This document shows, piece by piece, positions 1 to 10,100 of a DNA stretch of 42,838 nt. A program made the position numbers and the translations under genes. Each line of letters starts with the position of its first letter. Position 1 is the first letter of the stretch. Source of the stretch: [Mycobacterium] zoologicum. GTDB lineage: Bacteria; Actinomycetota; Actinomycetes; Mycobacteriales; Mycobacteriaceae. The stretch is from the NCBI RefSeq assembly GCF_020172665.1, contig NZ_CP083985.1:2780609-2823446 (forward strand). Direction: 5' to 3'. The notes under the pieces are model-generated. The model was not told the origin of the DNA. It did no database searches and saw nothing but the letters and a program-made list of their open reading frames with translations.

Positions 1-25
1 CCAACACTCGTACGCTGAACCTTCA

Positions 26-110
26 CTGGGGCCTCCCACATCTTGTGGCTCTACCGGCCAGGACCTGATTCCTGTCGGCAACCCACGTTCACATGTGAGT
101 GAGGCCCCAG
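26..110. repeat. 10-bp inverted repeat with nested hairpin downstream of the transporter gene
   Basis: CTGGGGCCTC (26-35) is perfectly complementary to GAGGCCCCAG (101-110). The 65-base spacer holds a small hairpin, CCACA-tct-TGTGG (36-48). On the minus strand this lies about 13 bases after the stop of the MFS gene, so it could form part of a terminator or a 3' structured region. There is no T-run. The remaining bases of 1-123 hold no gene that I can support. Confidence 0.35.
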
Positions 111-123
111 CCCCCCATACCGT

Positions 124-1467
124 CTAGCCCGGGTGCAGGGCGTCCCCGAGATGGTCGGCGATCGTGACCTCACCGAACGCGGTGTCTTTGGTCTCGCGCA
201 TGACCAGCAGCGCGACAAACGAGCATGCCGCCGCCGTCGACAGGTACACACCCACCCACCGCACCCCGTGCTCGGTGGCCAGCCAGGTGGCGATGAACGG
301 CGCCACCGCCGCGCCCAGAATGCTCGCCGCGTTGTAGGACACCCCTGAGCCGGTGTAGCGGACGTTGGGCGGGAACAGTTCGGGCAGCACCGCACTCATC
401 GGCCCGAACGACAACCCCATCAACGCCATTCCGACGATCAGGAAGGCCAGCACCGCGCCGGTGGAACTGTCCGGCTTCAAGAACGCGCCGAAGGTGGTTC
501 CGTACAGCACGATTCCGGAGGTGAACACCAGCAGCACCGGACGCCGGCCGTATCGATCGGCGAGCGCGCCGGTCAGCGGTAGCACCGCCATGAAGAACAG
601 CACCGCAATCGCCTGTAGTCCAAGGAATTCCGCGTAGCTGTATCCGAGTCCGGTTCCGGCGGGTGGACGTTTGGTGGTGCCGTAGCTCAGCGTCCACGTC
701 GTCACGGTGTAGAACAGCGTGTAGGTCGCCACCATCACCAGCGTTCCGATGATCAGCTGACGCCAATTGCCCCGGAACACCTCTGCTATCGGCGCGCTGA
801 CCCGCTGACCGCTCTCGACAGCCTGGGCGAAGACCGGAGTCTCGTTGAGTCGCAACCGAACATAGAGCCCGACGCCCACCATCACCACGCTGAGCAGAAA
901 CGGTATCCGCCAGCCCCACGCGAGAAACGGCCCGTCCTGCCCGTCGGCGGCCGGCCCGAGGCTGTGCAACAGGATCAGGAACATCACGGTGGCGAGCAGA
1001 AAACCCAGCGGCGCGCCCAATTGCGGCCACATCCCCGCCATCGCGCGCTGGCCCGGTTTGGCGTTCTCGGTGGCCAGCAGTGCCGCACCACTCCATTCCC
1101 CGCCGAGCGCCACGCCCTGACTGAACCGCAGCACAGCCAGCAGAACCGGTGCGAGCAGACCGATCTGGTGATAGGTGGGCAGCACCCCGATCGCAAATGT
1201 GGCGACACCCATGACCAGCAACGAGGCGACCAGGGTGGTTTTGCGGCCCAGCCGATCACCGAAGTGGCCGAACAGGACCGAGCCCACCGGCCGGGCCACG
1301 AAGGCCAGGCCGAACGTCGCCAACGACGCCAGCAGCGCCACGGTCGGATTTCCCTGCGGAAAGAAGAGATGCGGAAATACCGTGACGGCCGCGGCGGCAT
1401 AGACGTAGAAGTCGTAGAACTCGATGGTGGTGCCGATCATCGACGCCAGCGCGATCCTGCGGGTCAT
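124..1467 (-). CDS. MFS transporter, metabolite:H+ symporter (MHS) type
   Basis: Predicted inner-membrane proton symporter of about 447 residues with some twelve hydrophobic segments. The N-terminus (MTRRIALASMIGTTIEFYDF) carries the 'GTTIEFYDF' signature common to the KgtP/ShiA/ProP-like MHS subgroup, followed by the loop motif GHFGDRLGRK and a second half-repeat motif ALADRYGRRP. This subgroup usually takes up organic acids or zwitterions; the substrate cannot be read from sequence. I chose the ATG at 1467: the longer frame begins with TTG at 1497 and would overlap the preceding gene, whereas the ATG leaves a 7-base gap after the kinase stop at 1475. It is the last gene of a minus-strand run (TetR, SDR, ACAD, SDR, kinase, transporter), so it probably imports the compound that the run degrades. 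Confidence is high for family and low for substrate. Confidence 0.85.
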   Translation of the reverse strand: MTRRIALASMIGTTIEFYDFYVYAAAAVTVFPHLFFPQGNPTVALLASLATFGLAFVARPVGSVLFGHFGDRLGRKTTLVASLLVMGVATFAIGVLPTYHQIGLLAPVLLAVLRFSQGVALGGEWSGAALLATENAKPGQRAMAGMWPQLGAPLGFLLATVMFLILLHSLGPAADGQDGPFLAWGWRIPFLLSVVMVGVGLYVRLRLNETPVFAQAVESGQRVSAPIAEVFRGNWRQLIIGTLVMVATYTLFYTVTTWTLSYGTTKRPPAGTGLGYSYAEFLGLQAIAVLFFMAVLPLTGALADRYGRRPVLLVFTSGIVLYGTTFGAFLKPDSSTGAVLAFLIVGMALMGLSFGPMSAVLPELFPPNVRYTGSGVSYNAASILGAAVAPFIATWLATEHGVRWVGVYLSTAAACSFVALLVMRETKDTAFGEVTIADHLGDALHPG

Positions 1468-1474
1468 CCCCCGC

Positions 1475-2500
1475 TCAGATTCCCGCGTCGTCGGCAACCT
1501 TGCGGGCCTGGTGTACCAGCGCGTCGATCCAACCGGTGAGCGGCGTCCCCGACGCCGCCCGGTTCTCCGGATTGTTCAGCACCCGCCGCACGATCCCCTC
1601 GGCGATGATCGCCACCTTCCACAGACCCAGCGCGTGCCAGAACGCCAGGCTGGCCGCGTCGCGTCCGGTGCGCTCCAGATACACCCGGGCCATCTCGGCC
1701 CGGTCCGGGAAGCCGTCCAGCGTGGTTACGACGAATTCGCCGGCGATGTGCTCCTCACCGGCCTGCGGCCAGTACGCCAACAGACTGCCCATGTCGGCCA
1801 GCGGATCACCGAGGGTGGACAGCTCCCAGTCCAGCACCGCGGTGACCGCACCACCGGCACGCGAGGTGATCACGTTGCGAATGTGGAAGTCGCCGTGCAC
1901 CAGTGTCAGTTCGTGCTGCGGCGGCGCCGCGGCAACCAGCCGCCGGGTCAGGTCGTCGAGTGCGGGCAACTCGCGGGTCTTGGACAGCTCCCATTGCCCG
2001 GACCAACGCTTGAGCTGACGTTGGGCGTACGGTTTGTGGCTGGCCAAGTCGTCCAGGCCGACCTTGTCGATGTCGACGGCATGGATCTTGACCAGTGTCT
2101 CCACCATGGACAGCGCGATCTGGCGGCGGCGCTGCGGCGTAAGCGATTCGGCCACCGACATCCGATCGACCACCACCCCGTCGACGTATTCCATCAACAG
2201 CAGCGGCACGTCCTCGGCATCGCGGGTGAGCCCGTACACCCGCGGAGAGGGCACATCGGCCTCCTGCAGGGCGGTCAGGATCCTCGCCTCCCGGGCGACG
2301 TCGTGAGCCGATGCCAGCAGTTGCCCCATCGGCGGCCGCCGCAGCACCCATCGGTGGTCGGCCGCGTCGCAGACCAGATAGGTCAGGTTCGACTGACCGA
2401 TACCGATCCGCTCGAAGCTGAGCGGGCGCGTGACCGGTATACCCAGCTGTGCAATCCAGCGCGCGACCATCACCGGGTCCACGCCGACCACGTCAGCCAT
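1475..2500 (-). CDS. APH-family phosphotransferase, ACAD10/11-kinase-like
   Basis: A 341-residue protein with the aminoglycoside-phosphotransferase fold: a nucleotide-binding segment near residues 32-55 (GQSNLTYLV, then VLRRPP), the catalytic loop LVHGDFHIRN and the metal-binding VLDWELSTLGDP. The segment between strand and helix (LLASAHDVAREARIL) is typical of the acyl-CoA-dehydrogenase-associated branch, found fused to ACAD in human ACAD10/ACAD11 and as LvaA in Pseudomonas levulinate catabolism, where it phosphorylates 4-hydroxyacyl-CoA. That function is established for those relatives and only inferred here; aminoglycoside resistance is unlikely. It overlaps the preceding SDR by 8 bases and is followed after 7 bases by the transporter, so it is cotranscribed. 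An ACAD gene lies two genes upstream, which strengthens the assignment. Confidence 0.85.
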   Translation of the reverse strand: MADVVGVDPVMVARWIAQLGIPVTRPLSFERIGIGQSNLTYLVCDAADHRWVLRRPPMGQLLASAHDVAREARILTALQEADVPSPRVYGLTRDAEDVPLLLMEYVDGVVVDRMSVAESLTPQRRRQIALSMVETLVKIHAVDIDKVGLDDLASHKPYAQRQLKRWSGQWELSKTRELPALDDLTRRLVAAAPPQHELTLVHGDFHIRNVITSRAGGAVTAVLDWELSTLGDPLADMGSLLAYWPQAGEEHIAGEFVVTTLDGFPDRAEMARVYLERTGRDAASLAFWHALGLWKVAIIAEGIVRRVLNNPENRAASGTPLTGWIDALVHQARKVADDAGI

Positions 2501-3263
2501 CAGCGCCCGACCTGAATGCCGCAGCGCCGCCGAGGAGTTGGCCGCCGTCGATCACCAGTGTCTGGCCGGTGATCCAACTCGCCGCGTCCGAAGCCAGGAA
2601 GGCGACCGCCTCGGCGATGTCGACAGGCTCACCGATCCGGCCCAGCGGCATCGCCGCGGCCATGCCGTCCTCGTTCTCCTTCCAGAGGATCTCGGCCAGC
2701 TTGGTCCGCACCACACCGGGGCAGACGGCATTGACCCGCACGCCCGGTGAGAGTTCCAGCGCGAGTTGTTTGGTGATGTGGATCAGCGCGGCCTTGGTGG
2801 CGTTGTACATGCCCATCAATGGCGCCGAGCTCATCCCGCCGATGGAGGCCGTGTTCACCACCGTGCCGCCGTGTTCGCCCATCCATGCCTTGACTGCGAG
2901 CGACGTCCACAGCAACGGACCCCACAGGTTGACGTCGAAGATCTTGGCGAACCGGGCGTGGTCCTGGTCGATCAACGGGCCGAAGGCCGGGTTGGTGCCG
3001 GCATTGTTGACCAGGATGTCGACGCTGCCGAAGCGCTCCATGGTGAGGTCGATGCAATTCCGCGCGGCGCCGTCTTCGGCGACGTGCGCGGCCACCCCGA
3101 TTGCGTTGCCGTTGACCTGAGCTGCGGCGGCGTCGGCGCTTTCCTGGTCCCGGGAGGTGAGCACCACGTTGGCGCCCGCTTCGGCCAGCCGCTGCCCGAT
3201 CGCCAACCCGATCCCGCGCGATGCGCCGGTGACGATCGCGGTGCGTCCCTTCAGATCTGTCAT
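2493..3263 (-). CDS. SDR-family oxidoreductase (FabG-like)
   Basis: A classical short-chain dehydrogenase of 256 residues: cofactor motif TGASRGIG near residue 13, NNAG near residue 88, catalytic Ser in the NTASIGG segment and YNATK (Tyr/Lys) near residue 153, ending in a canonical [11 protein letters not shown] tail. Classical SDRs of this length oxidise or reduce hydroxyl/keto groups with NAD(P)(H). The Arg after the first Gly motif (TSRDQ) suggests NADPH preference but does not prove it. The start overlaps the ACAD stop by 4 bases (ATGA at 3260-3263), and its end overlaps the kinase start by 8, so it is translationally coupled on both sides. Context suggests oxidation of a hydroxyacyl-CoA intermediate or reduction of a ketoacyl-CoA in the same pathway. 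Confidence 0.87.
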   Translation of the reverse strand: MTDLKGRTAIVTGASRGIGLAIGQRLAEAGANVVLTSRDQESADAAAAQVNGNAIGVAAHVAEDGAARNCIDLTMERFGSVDILVNNAGTNPAFGPLIDQDHARFAKIFDVNLWGPLLWTSLAVKAWMGEHGGTVVNTASIGGMSSAPLMGMYNATKAALIHITKQLALELSPGVRVNAVCPGVVRTKLAEILWKENEDGMAAAMPLGRIGEPVDIAEAVAFLASDAASWITGQTLVIDGGQLLGGAAAFRSGADG

Positions 3264-4486
3264 CGGACGTCCTGGAGGTATTTGCGGAGTTCCTGCCGGG
3301 CGATCGCGCGTTTGTGTACCTCGTCGGGGCCGTCGGCGAGTCGCAGCGTGCGTAGGTGCGCCCAGAACGCGGCCAGCGGGAAGTCTTCGGTGACGCCGCC
3401 TGCGCCGTGCACTTGGATCGCCCGGTCAACGATGGTCAACGCGATGTTCGGTGCGGCCACCTTGATCGCGGCGATCTCGACCTGGGCGGCCTTGTTGCCG
3501 ACGGTATCCATCAGATAGGCCGCCTTGAGAGTGAGCAGCCGGATCATCTCGATGTCGATGCGTGCCTCGGCGATCCAGTCGCGGATGTTGGAGTTGGCAC
3601 TGATCGGCTTGCCGAATGCGATCCGCGAATTCGCCCGCCGGCACATCAGTTCCAGTGCCCGCTCGGCCATGCCGATACAGCGCATGCAGTGGTGGATGCG
3701 CCCCGGACCGAGGCGGGCCTGGGCGATCGCGAAGCCCTCCCCCTCGCCCTTGAGCACATCCTTGGCCGGTACCCGGACGTCTTTGAAATCGATCTCGGCG
3801 TGGCCTTCGCGGTCCTGGTAGCCGAAGACTGTCAGCCCGCGCATGACCGTGACGCCGGGCGCATCGATGGGCACCACCATCATCGACTGCTGCCGGTGGG
3901 TGGCTGCGTCGGGATCGGTCTTGCCCATCACGATCATCACTTTGCAGTTGGCGTGCAATGCATTGGACGCGAACCACTTCCGTCCGTTGAGGATGTAATC
4001 GCCGGTTGCGCCGTCCTTGGCCATCGACAGCTGCACGTTGGTGGCATCCGAGGACGCCACCTGCGGCTCGGTCATGGCGAACGCGGAACGGATGGTGCCG
4101 TCCAGCAGCGGCTTGAGGTATTTCTCCTTGTGTTCGTCGCTGCCGAACAGCGTGAACACCTCCATGTTGCCGGTGTCGGGTGCACCGCAGTTGGTCGACT
4201 CCGGGGCCAGGTGCGGGCTGCGGCCCATGATCTCGGCCAGCGGCGCGTATTCCAGGTTGGTCAACCCCGGGCCCCACTCGGCGTGCGGGTGGAAAAGGTT
4301 CCACAGACCGCGTTTGCGTGCCTCGGCTTTGAGGTCCTCGATGATCGGCGGCTGAAAGTGCGGGTCGCCCGACTCCGCCATCTGCTTCTCGTAGACCGGC
4401 TCGGCCGGGTAGATATGGCTGTCCATGAATTCGAGCAGGTCGGCCCGAATCTTGTTGGCACGTTCGGATGTTTCAAACAGCGACAT
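3260..4486 (-). CDS. acyl-CoA dehydrogenase family protein, ACAD10/11-like
   Basis: A FAD-dependent acyl-CoA dehydrogenase-fold protein of 408 residues. Visible are the N-terminal helical domain, the middle-domain FAD segment [15 protein letters not shown] (about 138-152), the C-terminal helical domain, and [10 protein letters not shown] near residue 391 where classical ACADs have their C-terminal EGT-type motif. The DGPDEVH version is what I recall in the ACAD10/ACAD11/LvaC branch. These act on 4-phosphoacyl-CoA (elimination and rearrangement) rather than simple beta-oxidation. AAAGGA stands about 7 bases before the ATG. The gene follows an SDR by 11 bases and overlaps the next SDR by 4. With the APH kinase two genes on, it reconstitutes the kinase+ACAD pair that is fused in animals. 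Plain beta-oxidation of a branched acyl-CoA is the alternative. Confidence 0.87.
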   Translation of the reverse strand: MSLFETSERANKIRADLLEFMDSHIYPAEPVYEKQMAESGDPHFQPPIIEDLKAEARKRGLWNLFHPHAEWGPGLTNLEYAPLAEIMGRSPHLAPESTNCGAPDTGNMEVFTLFGSDEHKEKYLKPLLDGTIRSAFAMTEPQVASSDATNVQLSMAKDGATGDYILNGRKWFASNALHANCKVMIVMGKTDPDAATHRQQSMMVVPIDAPGVTVMRGLTVFGYQDREGHAEIDFKDVRVPAKDVLKGEGEGFAIAQARLGPGRIHHCMRCIGMAERALELMCRRANSRIAFGKPISANSNIRDWIAEARIDIEMIRLLTLKAAYLMDTVGNKAAQVEIAAIKVAAPNIALTIVDRAIQVHGAGGVTEDFPLAAFWAHLRTLRLADGPDEVHKRAIARQELRKYLQDVR

Positions 4487-4497
4487 GCGGATTCCTT

Positions 4498-5313
4498 TCA
4501 GTTGCCCAGCAGGCTTCGCTGGTAGCGGCGCATGCCGCGCAGCCAGCGGTCATAGTCGGTTCCCTTGAACCGGTACATCTCCAGCACCGCGGGATGCGGC
4601 AGGATCAGGAAGCGTTCGTCGTCGACGGCGGCGAGCACTTCCTGGGCGACGGCGTCGGGTTCGAGCACCTCGCCGGCCGCGGTGACCGCCCGGGTCGCAA
4701 GGTCGCCCACCGGGTCACCGGATTGCGCACCGGCGAACAGCAGCTTGGTGTTCACACCCATCGGGCACAGGCAGCTGACCCGTATCCCCTGATCGCCGTA
4801 GGTGATGTTGAGCCATTCGGCGAATCCGACCGCGGCGTGCTTGGTGACGGCGTAGGCGGCTCCGCCGAGTTGGGTGAGCAGTCCGGCGGCCGACGCGGTC
4901 GAGACGAAATAGCCCGCGCCGCGCTGCACCCAACCGGGCACCAGCAGCTGCGCCGCCCGGATGTGGGAGCGCAGGTTGACGTCGATGGCCTGGTCCCAGT
5001 CACCGTCGGTGGCCTCCAGTCCCGGAGCACCGGTGATGCCGGCATTGGCGAAGTACATGTCGACGGGCCCGAAGTGGCGCTCGGCGAGTTCGATCAGTGT
5101 CCGGATCACCTCGGTGTCGGAAACGTCGCCGCCGGCGGCGACCGCCGCGCCCGCCACGGACACGTTGATCTGATCGGCCACCACCGTTGCGGCTTCGATG
5201 TCGAGGTCGGCCACCACCACCCGGGCCCCGGCACGGGCCAGCGCCGTCGCTACCGCCCCACCGATACCGCCTCCGCCGCCGGTGACGATCGCGACCCGTT
5301 CGGCAACCTTCAT
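4498..5313 (-). CDS. SDR-family NAD(P)-dependent oxidoreductase
   Basis: A second short-chain dehydrogenase, 271 residues. Motifs: TGGGGGIGG (cofactor, residues 11-19), VVADLD (Asp after the second strand, favouring NAD(H)), NAG near residue 90, catalytic STASAAG and YAVTK. The extended C-terminus (beyond the PMGVNTKL segment) is longer than in FabG-like enzymes and contains an Arg/Tyr-rich tail. The start is the ATG at 5313, because it forms an ATGA overlap with the TetR stop (5310-5313). A longer frame would run deep into the TetR gene. Together with the SDR at 2493-3263 this gives the operon two dehydrogenase steps of probably different cofactor use. In lva-type pathways an SDR reduces the 4-keto acyl-CoA; which of the two does this here is unknown. 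Confidence 0.87.
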   Translation of the reverse strand: MKVAERVAIVTGGGGGIGGAVATALARAGARVVVADLDIEAATVVADQINVSVAGAAVAAGGDVSDTEVIRTLIELAERHFGPVDMYFANAGITGAPGLEATDGDWDQAIDVNLRSHIRAAQLLVPGWVQRGAGYFVSTASAAGLLTQLGGAAYAVTKHAAVGFAEWLNITYGDQGIRVSCLCPMGVNTKLLFAGAQSGDPVGDLATRAVTAAGEVLEPDAVAQEVLAAVDDERFLILPHPAVLEMYRFKGTDYDRWLRGMRRYQRSLLGN

Positions 5314-5975
5314 GGGCAAGTCCCTATCACTCGAGTTGAATCCGAATTCATCTTGAGGGCGTTGGCCCACAATCTGGTGACGGTGTCGACAACGGCGTCG
5401 AAGTCCACACCCTCGGACCCCTCCCCGCCCACGAAGATGCCGTACGCCAACCGGCTGACCATCCCCGACAACGCCTGCGAGGCCAGCAACGGGTCCACCC
5501 CGGCGGCGGCGATGCCGCGCTGCTGCAGGTCGGCGATCCCGGCGGCGTTGCGCTGGATGAACGCATCGGCACGGCGGGCCCGGAAGGCCCGGAACTTGGG
5601 ATCGATCTGGGCCACCTGTTCGAGCAGTCCCATCAACTTGGCGTTGCGCCGATAGGCCTCCAGGTAGGCCCGGTTACTGGCCTCCAGCACCGCATACGGT
5701 TCATCGGTGTCGCTGACCCGGCCCATCCCCGGATGCATCATGTCCTGCTGGGCCTGCTCGAGAACCGCGGCGAAGATCTCGTCCTTGTTGGTGAAGTAGG
5801 TGTAGAACGAGCCGGTCGCGCAACCGGCAACCTTGGCGATCTCGGTCAGCTTGGCGTCGAGATAGCCGTCGCGCTCGAACACCCTGCGGGCCGCGGCGAC
5901 CAGCGCCGCCCGGGTGCGTGCTCCGCGCACCGTCGCCGGCATCTGGCGAGGGGGCACGGCAGGCACGGACTCCAC
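5310..5975 (-). CDS. TetR-family transcriptional regulator
   Basis: A 221-residue regulator with an N-terminal helix-turn-helix (residues about 20-65: TRAALVAAARRVFERDGY, then TEIAKVAGCATGSFYTYF) and a divergent all-helical ligand domain. It is the first gene of the downstream catabolic run and overlaps the first enzyme gene by 4 bases, so it is probably autoregulated and controls the operon in response to an acyl-CoA or a pathway acid. I chose the GTG at 5975 because a -10-like TAAGCT ends 6 bases before it with no clear ribosome site, matching a leaderless start. That TAAGCT also overlaps the rmuC stop codon. The Met at residue 12 is an alternative start. The effector is unknown. Confidence 0.88.
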   Translation of the reverse strand: MESVPAVPPRQMPATVRGARTRAALVAAARRVFERDGYLDAKLTEIAKVAGCATGSFYTYFTNKDEIFAAVLEQAQQDMMHPGMGRVSDTDEPYAVLEASNRAYLEAYRRNAKLMGLLEQVAQIDPKFRAFRARRADAFIQRNAAGIADLQQRGIAAAGVDPLLASQALSGMVSRLAYGIFVGGEGSEGVDFDAVVDTVTRLWANALKMNSDSTRVIGTCP

Positions 5976-5981
5976 CCCGGC

Positions 5982-5987
5982 AGCTTA
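5982..5987 (-). promoter_or_regulatory. -10-like TAAGCT, leaderless start of TetR operon
   Basis: TAAGCT on the minus strand ends 6 bases before the GTG at 5975. It overlaps the TAA stop of rmuC, so the catabolic operon may be transcribed separately from rmuC. Confidence 0.45.
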
Positions 5988-7160
5988 GCTGAATCCGACG
6001 TCAAGTTCATCCCACTCTCCGGAAGAATTCGGCAGTGACTCGACACCGCGCAGCCTGCGCTCGATGGCGCGGGTCCGCACGCCCGCGCTCTCGATGGTGT
6101 TGCGGGCCTGATCGAGCTGCTTGCGGGTCTTCTCCAGGACTGCCGCGAACTTGCCGAACTCGGTCTTGACCGCGCCGAGCACCTGCCACACCTCGGAGCT
6201 GCGCTGCTCGATCGCCAGCGTGCGAAACCCCATCCGCAGACTGTTGAGCAGCGCCGCCAACGTGGTCGGCCCGGCCAGAGTGACCTTGTATTTGGCCTGT
6301 ATCCGTTCGAACAGGCCGGGCTGGCGCAGCACCTCGGCGTACAGACTCTCGGTGGCCAGGAACAGGATCGCGAAGTCAGTGGTGTGTGGCGGCGCGAGGT
6401 ACTTGTCGCAGATGTCGCCGGCCTCGGCCTCGATCCGCCGGATCAGAGCCTGTCGCGCAGCGGCCTCCCCCGCGATGTCGGCGCACTCCTGCGCGTCGAG
6501 GAGGCGCTCGAAGTCCTCACGCGGAAACTTCGCGTCGATCGGCAGCAGCACCTCAGCGGCATCCGACCCGCCGGGCAGCCGAATCGCGAACTCCACCCGC
6601 GCATTCGAGCCGGGCACCGTCACGGCATTGGTTAGGTACTGCTCCGGCGTCAGCGTCTCGGCCAGCAGGGCTGCCAGTTGCGCCTCCCCGAAGATGCCGC
6701 GGGTCTTCACGTTGGACAGCACCCGCTTGAGGTCACCGACCCCGGTGGCCAGGCTCTGCATCTCACCGAGGCCGCGCTGCACGGCCTCGAGACGCTCGGA
6801 GATCTGGGTGAAGGATTGCGCCAGCCGGGTTTCCAGGGTGGCTTGCAGCTTCTCGTCCACCGTGGCGCGCATCTTCTCCAGCTGCCGGTCCAGGACGTAG
6901 CCCTGCTTCTCCTGGGCCTCCTGGAGGCCGGCGCCGAAACGGTGCAGGGTCTGCTGCCACTGGTGGAATGCCTGCGCGAGCTCGGCCCGCCCGGCGTGCT
7001 GTTCTTCGCGCAGGGTGCGCTCCACCCGTTCGTTGTCGGCGCGCAACGCCGCGAGCTGCTCGGGTGCCATCGCCGCGGCGGGACGCAGCAGGACCATGAG
7101 CTGGAGGATCACCGCCAGCATGGCCAGAGCGGTCAGGAGGATCAGCAGGGCTGTGTCCAT
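5985..7160 (-). CDS. rmuC: DNA recombination protein RmuC
   Basis: A 391-residue RmuC-family protein. Residues 5-27 form a single N-terminal membrane anchor (ALLILLTALAMLAVILQLMV). Residues about 35-140 are Glu/Gln/Arg-rich heptad-like coiled coil, and the remainder is the RmuC nuclease-like domain (GIFGEAQLAALLAETL, PIDAKFPREDFERL, FLATESLYAEVL, TTLAALLNSLRMGF). In E. coli RmuC limits inversion at short inverted repeats; its exact activity is unsettled. Its start lies 28 bases after the carboxylase stop and it has its own -10-like TACGGT six bases before the ATG, so it may be transcribed independently. Functionally it is a stranger within a catabolic run, which suggests either rearrangement or simple tandem packing. 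Confidence 0.9.
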   Translation of the reverse strand: MDTALLILLTALAMLAVILQLMVLLRPAAAMAPEQLAALRADNERVERTLREEQHAGRAELAQAFHQWQQTLHRFGAGLQEAQEKQGYVLDRQLEKMRATVDEKLQATLETRLAQSFTQISERLEAVQRGLGEMQSLATGVGDLKRVLSNVKTRGIFGEAQLAALLAETLTPEQYLTNAVTVPGSNARVEFAIRLPGGSDAAEVLLPIDAKFPREDFERLLDAQECADIAGEAAARQALIRRIEAEAGDICDKYLAPPHTTDFAILFLATESLYAEVLRQPGLFERIQAKYKVTLAGPTTLAALLNSLRMGFRTLAIEQRSSEVWQVLGAVKTEFGKFAAVLEKTRKQLDQARNTIESAGVRTRAIERRLRGVESLPNSSGEWDELDVGFS

Positions 7161-7166
7161 GGGCGC

Positions 7167-7172
7167 ACCGTA
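7167..7172 (-). promoter_or_regulatory. -10-like TACGGT before rmuC
   Basis: TACGGT on the minus strand ends 6 bases before the ATG at 7160, with no Shine-Dalgarno in between, consistent with a leaderless rmuC transcript. Confidence 0.4.
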
Positions 7173-7188
7173 GCGCGACCCTCTGACA

Positions 7189-10100
7189 TCACCCGTCAGG
7201 CAGCCGCGCGATCCACGCCCGCGTGTCCGCCGGGTCGATGACGTCGTCGAGTTCGAACGTCATTGCAGCGCTCAGCGCGCGCCCGCGCCGGTAGGCCGCC
7301 GCAACCAGGTCGTCGAAGAGCTTCTGCCGCTGCTGCGGGTCAGCGATCTCGGACAGCTCCTTGCGGAAGCCGAGCCGCACCGCGCCTTCCAACCCCATCC
7401 CGCCGATCTCGCCGGTCGGCCAGGCGACGGTGAACTGCGGGGCGTGAAACGACCCGCCGGCCATCGCCATGGCGCCCAGTCCATAGCCCTTACGCAGCAC
7501 GATCATGCCCATCGGCACCGTCAGGCGTGCTCCGGCGATGAACATCCGACTGAACCGGCGCACGGTGGCGTCGCGTTCGGCGTCGGGGCCGACCATGAAA
7601 CCCGGTGTGTCGCACAGGGTCAGCACCGGCAGCCGGAACGACTCGCACAGCGTCAGATGGTCAGCCGCCTTGTCGGCCGCCTCCGCGTCGATGGCACCAC
7701 CGAGATGATGGCTGTTGTTGGCCAGGAGTCCGTAGGCGACGCCATGCACCCGCACCAGTGCGGTGACGATCCCGACTCCGTAGTCGGACCGCAGTTCCAG
7801 CACCGAATCGACGTCGACGATCGCTTCGATGGCCCGGCGCACGTCGTAGGCCCGTAACCGGTTCTGCGGCACCACATGCCGGGACAGCCGCGGGTCGGGC
7901 TCGCGCCAGTCGGTGGCCGCGCCATGAAAGTAGGACAGATAACGTTTGGCCAGCGTCACCGCATCGACCTCGTCGGCCGCGGCCAGGCCCACCACCCCGT
8001 TGCGGCGCTGCACCCCGATCGGCCCGATCTCCTCGGGTGCGAAGACCCCCAGCCCGCCGCCTTCGATCATGGCCGGACCACCCATGCCGATGTTGGCCTC
8101 CGGGGTCGCGATGATCACGTCGCACGCCCCGGCCAACGCCGCGTTACCGGCAAAACAGCGACCAGACACGATGGCCACCAGCGGAACTCGGCCGTTCAAT
8201 GCGGCCAGCGACCGAAACGTCATCAGATCGAGCCCGGCCATGCCCGCGACATCGGTATCCCCGGGACGCCCACCGCCGCCTTCGGCGAACAGCACCACGG
8301 GCAGCTTTCGGCGGGCCGCGACCTCGAACAGCCGATCCGTCTTGACGTGATTGCGCATGCCCTGGGTGCCGGCCAGCACGGTGTAATCGTAGGAGGCCAC
8401 TGCCACCGGTACCGCGTCGATGGTCGCCAGTCCAGCAACCAGCCCGTCGGCCGGTGTGTTGACGATCAGGTCCTCATCTGAGCGCCGGCTGCGCTGCGCT
8501 GCCACCGCCAGCGCCCCGTATTCGACGAAACTGTCTGCGTCGACCAGATCGGCGATGTTCTCCCGGGCAGTGCGCCGGCCCAGCCCGTGTCGTTTGGCGA
8601 CCACCTCGGGTCGGCCTTCGTCCCGGGTGAGGCGGTGCCGGTCGGCGACCTCGTCGAGGTCGGCTCGTGGAGAATCGAGCGCCGGGCCCGCATCGGCCCC
8701 CTCCGCGGACTGCTCGTCGCTTGCCACGAACACCAGCACGGGTTCGCGCGCGTTCACGACCTGCCCCGGGTCGACCAGCGTGCGCAGGGTGCGGGTGCCG
8801 GCGGGAGCGGCGAGCACGTGCTGCATCTTCATCGCCTCCAGCACGACGCCGTCGGGTCCGGCCTCGACGATCGTGCCTGCCATGGGCGCGCGGAGAAGCT
8901 GCTCGCCGGGCCGGTACTCCTCGATGTCGGGCCTCAGGTCTCCCACCAGCGTGGGCAACTGCCGGTCCAGCCACCCCGTCGTGACCGACCCGGAGGCCAG
9001 GTCATCGTGAGCCAGAATGGCCTGCAGCAGTCCGATATTGGTGCCGATGCCCGTGATGGCGAACTCCGCCAGTGCAGTTCGCGCCTTGCGCAGCGCGGCG
9101 GCGAGCGAGTCGACGTGGACATGGGTGATCACCTTAGCCAGCAGCGGGTCGTAGCGGGCGCCGATTCTCAGCCCCGGGCGCGCATAGGTGTCCACTCGCA
9201 CCCCGGGCCCGCTCGGTGGCGTGAACACCGATACGGTGCCGGTCGTCTCGGTGTTGACCCGGCATTGGACCGCGATCCCTCGCGCCTCGGTCGACAGCGC
9301 CATGTCCCCCAGCGCAGCACCCTCGGCGATCTGGAACTGCACGGCCACCAGATCCAGTCCGGTGACCGCCTCGGTGACGGTGTGTTCCACCTGGATTCGT
9401 GGGTTGACCTCAAGGAAGACGAACCGGTCGGGTGTGACCAGGAACTCCACGGTCGCCAGGCCCCGATATCCGACGTCGACGCAGAGTCGGACGGCCGCGT
9501 CGTACAGCGCGTCGCGCAGCTCGCTGGAAATTCCTGGCGCGGGCGCGATCTCGATCAGCTTCTGATACCGCCGCTGAATGCTGCAGTCGCGGTCGCCCAC
9601 CGCAAGGGCGTGCACCCCGTCAGCGATGATCTGCACCTCGATGTGGCGTGCGGCGTCGATGATCTCTTCGGCGAACACCTCCGCGGCACCGAACCCGAGA
9701 CGGGCCTCTGCGGCGCACCACCGGTAGGCGTCCTCGATCTGACCGGCGTCGCGGACCGTGCGAATCCCCCGCCCTCCGCCTCCGGCGAGCGCCTTGAGCA
9801 TGATCCCGCCGGGGTGGGCGCCGAGAAACTCGCGGATCTGCCCGACGGTGCCCGCGCCTTCGGTGGCCGCGGGCACCGGCAGACCTGCCTTGACCGCGGC
9901 CCGCCGCGCCGCCGACTTGTCACCGAAGACGGCGAGCACCTCGGGTCCGGGTCCGAGGACAATGAGTCCCGCTGCGGCAGCGGCCCGCGCGAATTCGGCG
10001 CTCTCCGACAGGAATCCATATCCGGGATGGATCAGGGCGGCATCGGACTTCGCCGCTGCGGCCACGACGGCTGCGACGTCGAGGTAGGCGGCCGGACCGG

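Noticed and set aside
1475..2500. Aminoglycoside resistance by the APH-fold protein
   Set aside because: The sequence branch and neighbours (ACAD, SDRs) match acyl-CoA-related kinases, not antibiotic phosphotransferases.
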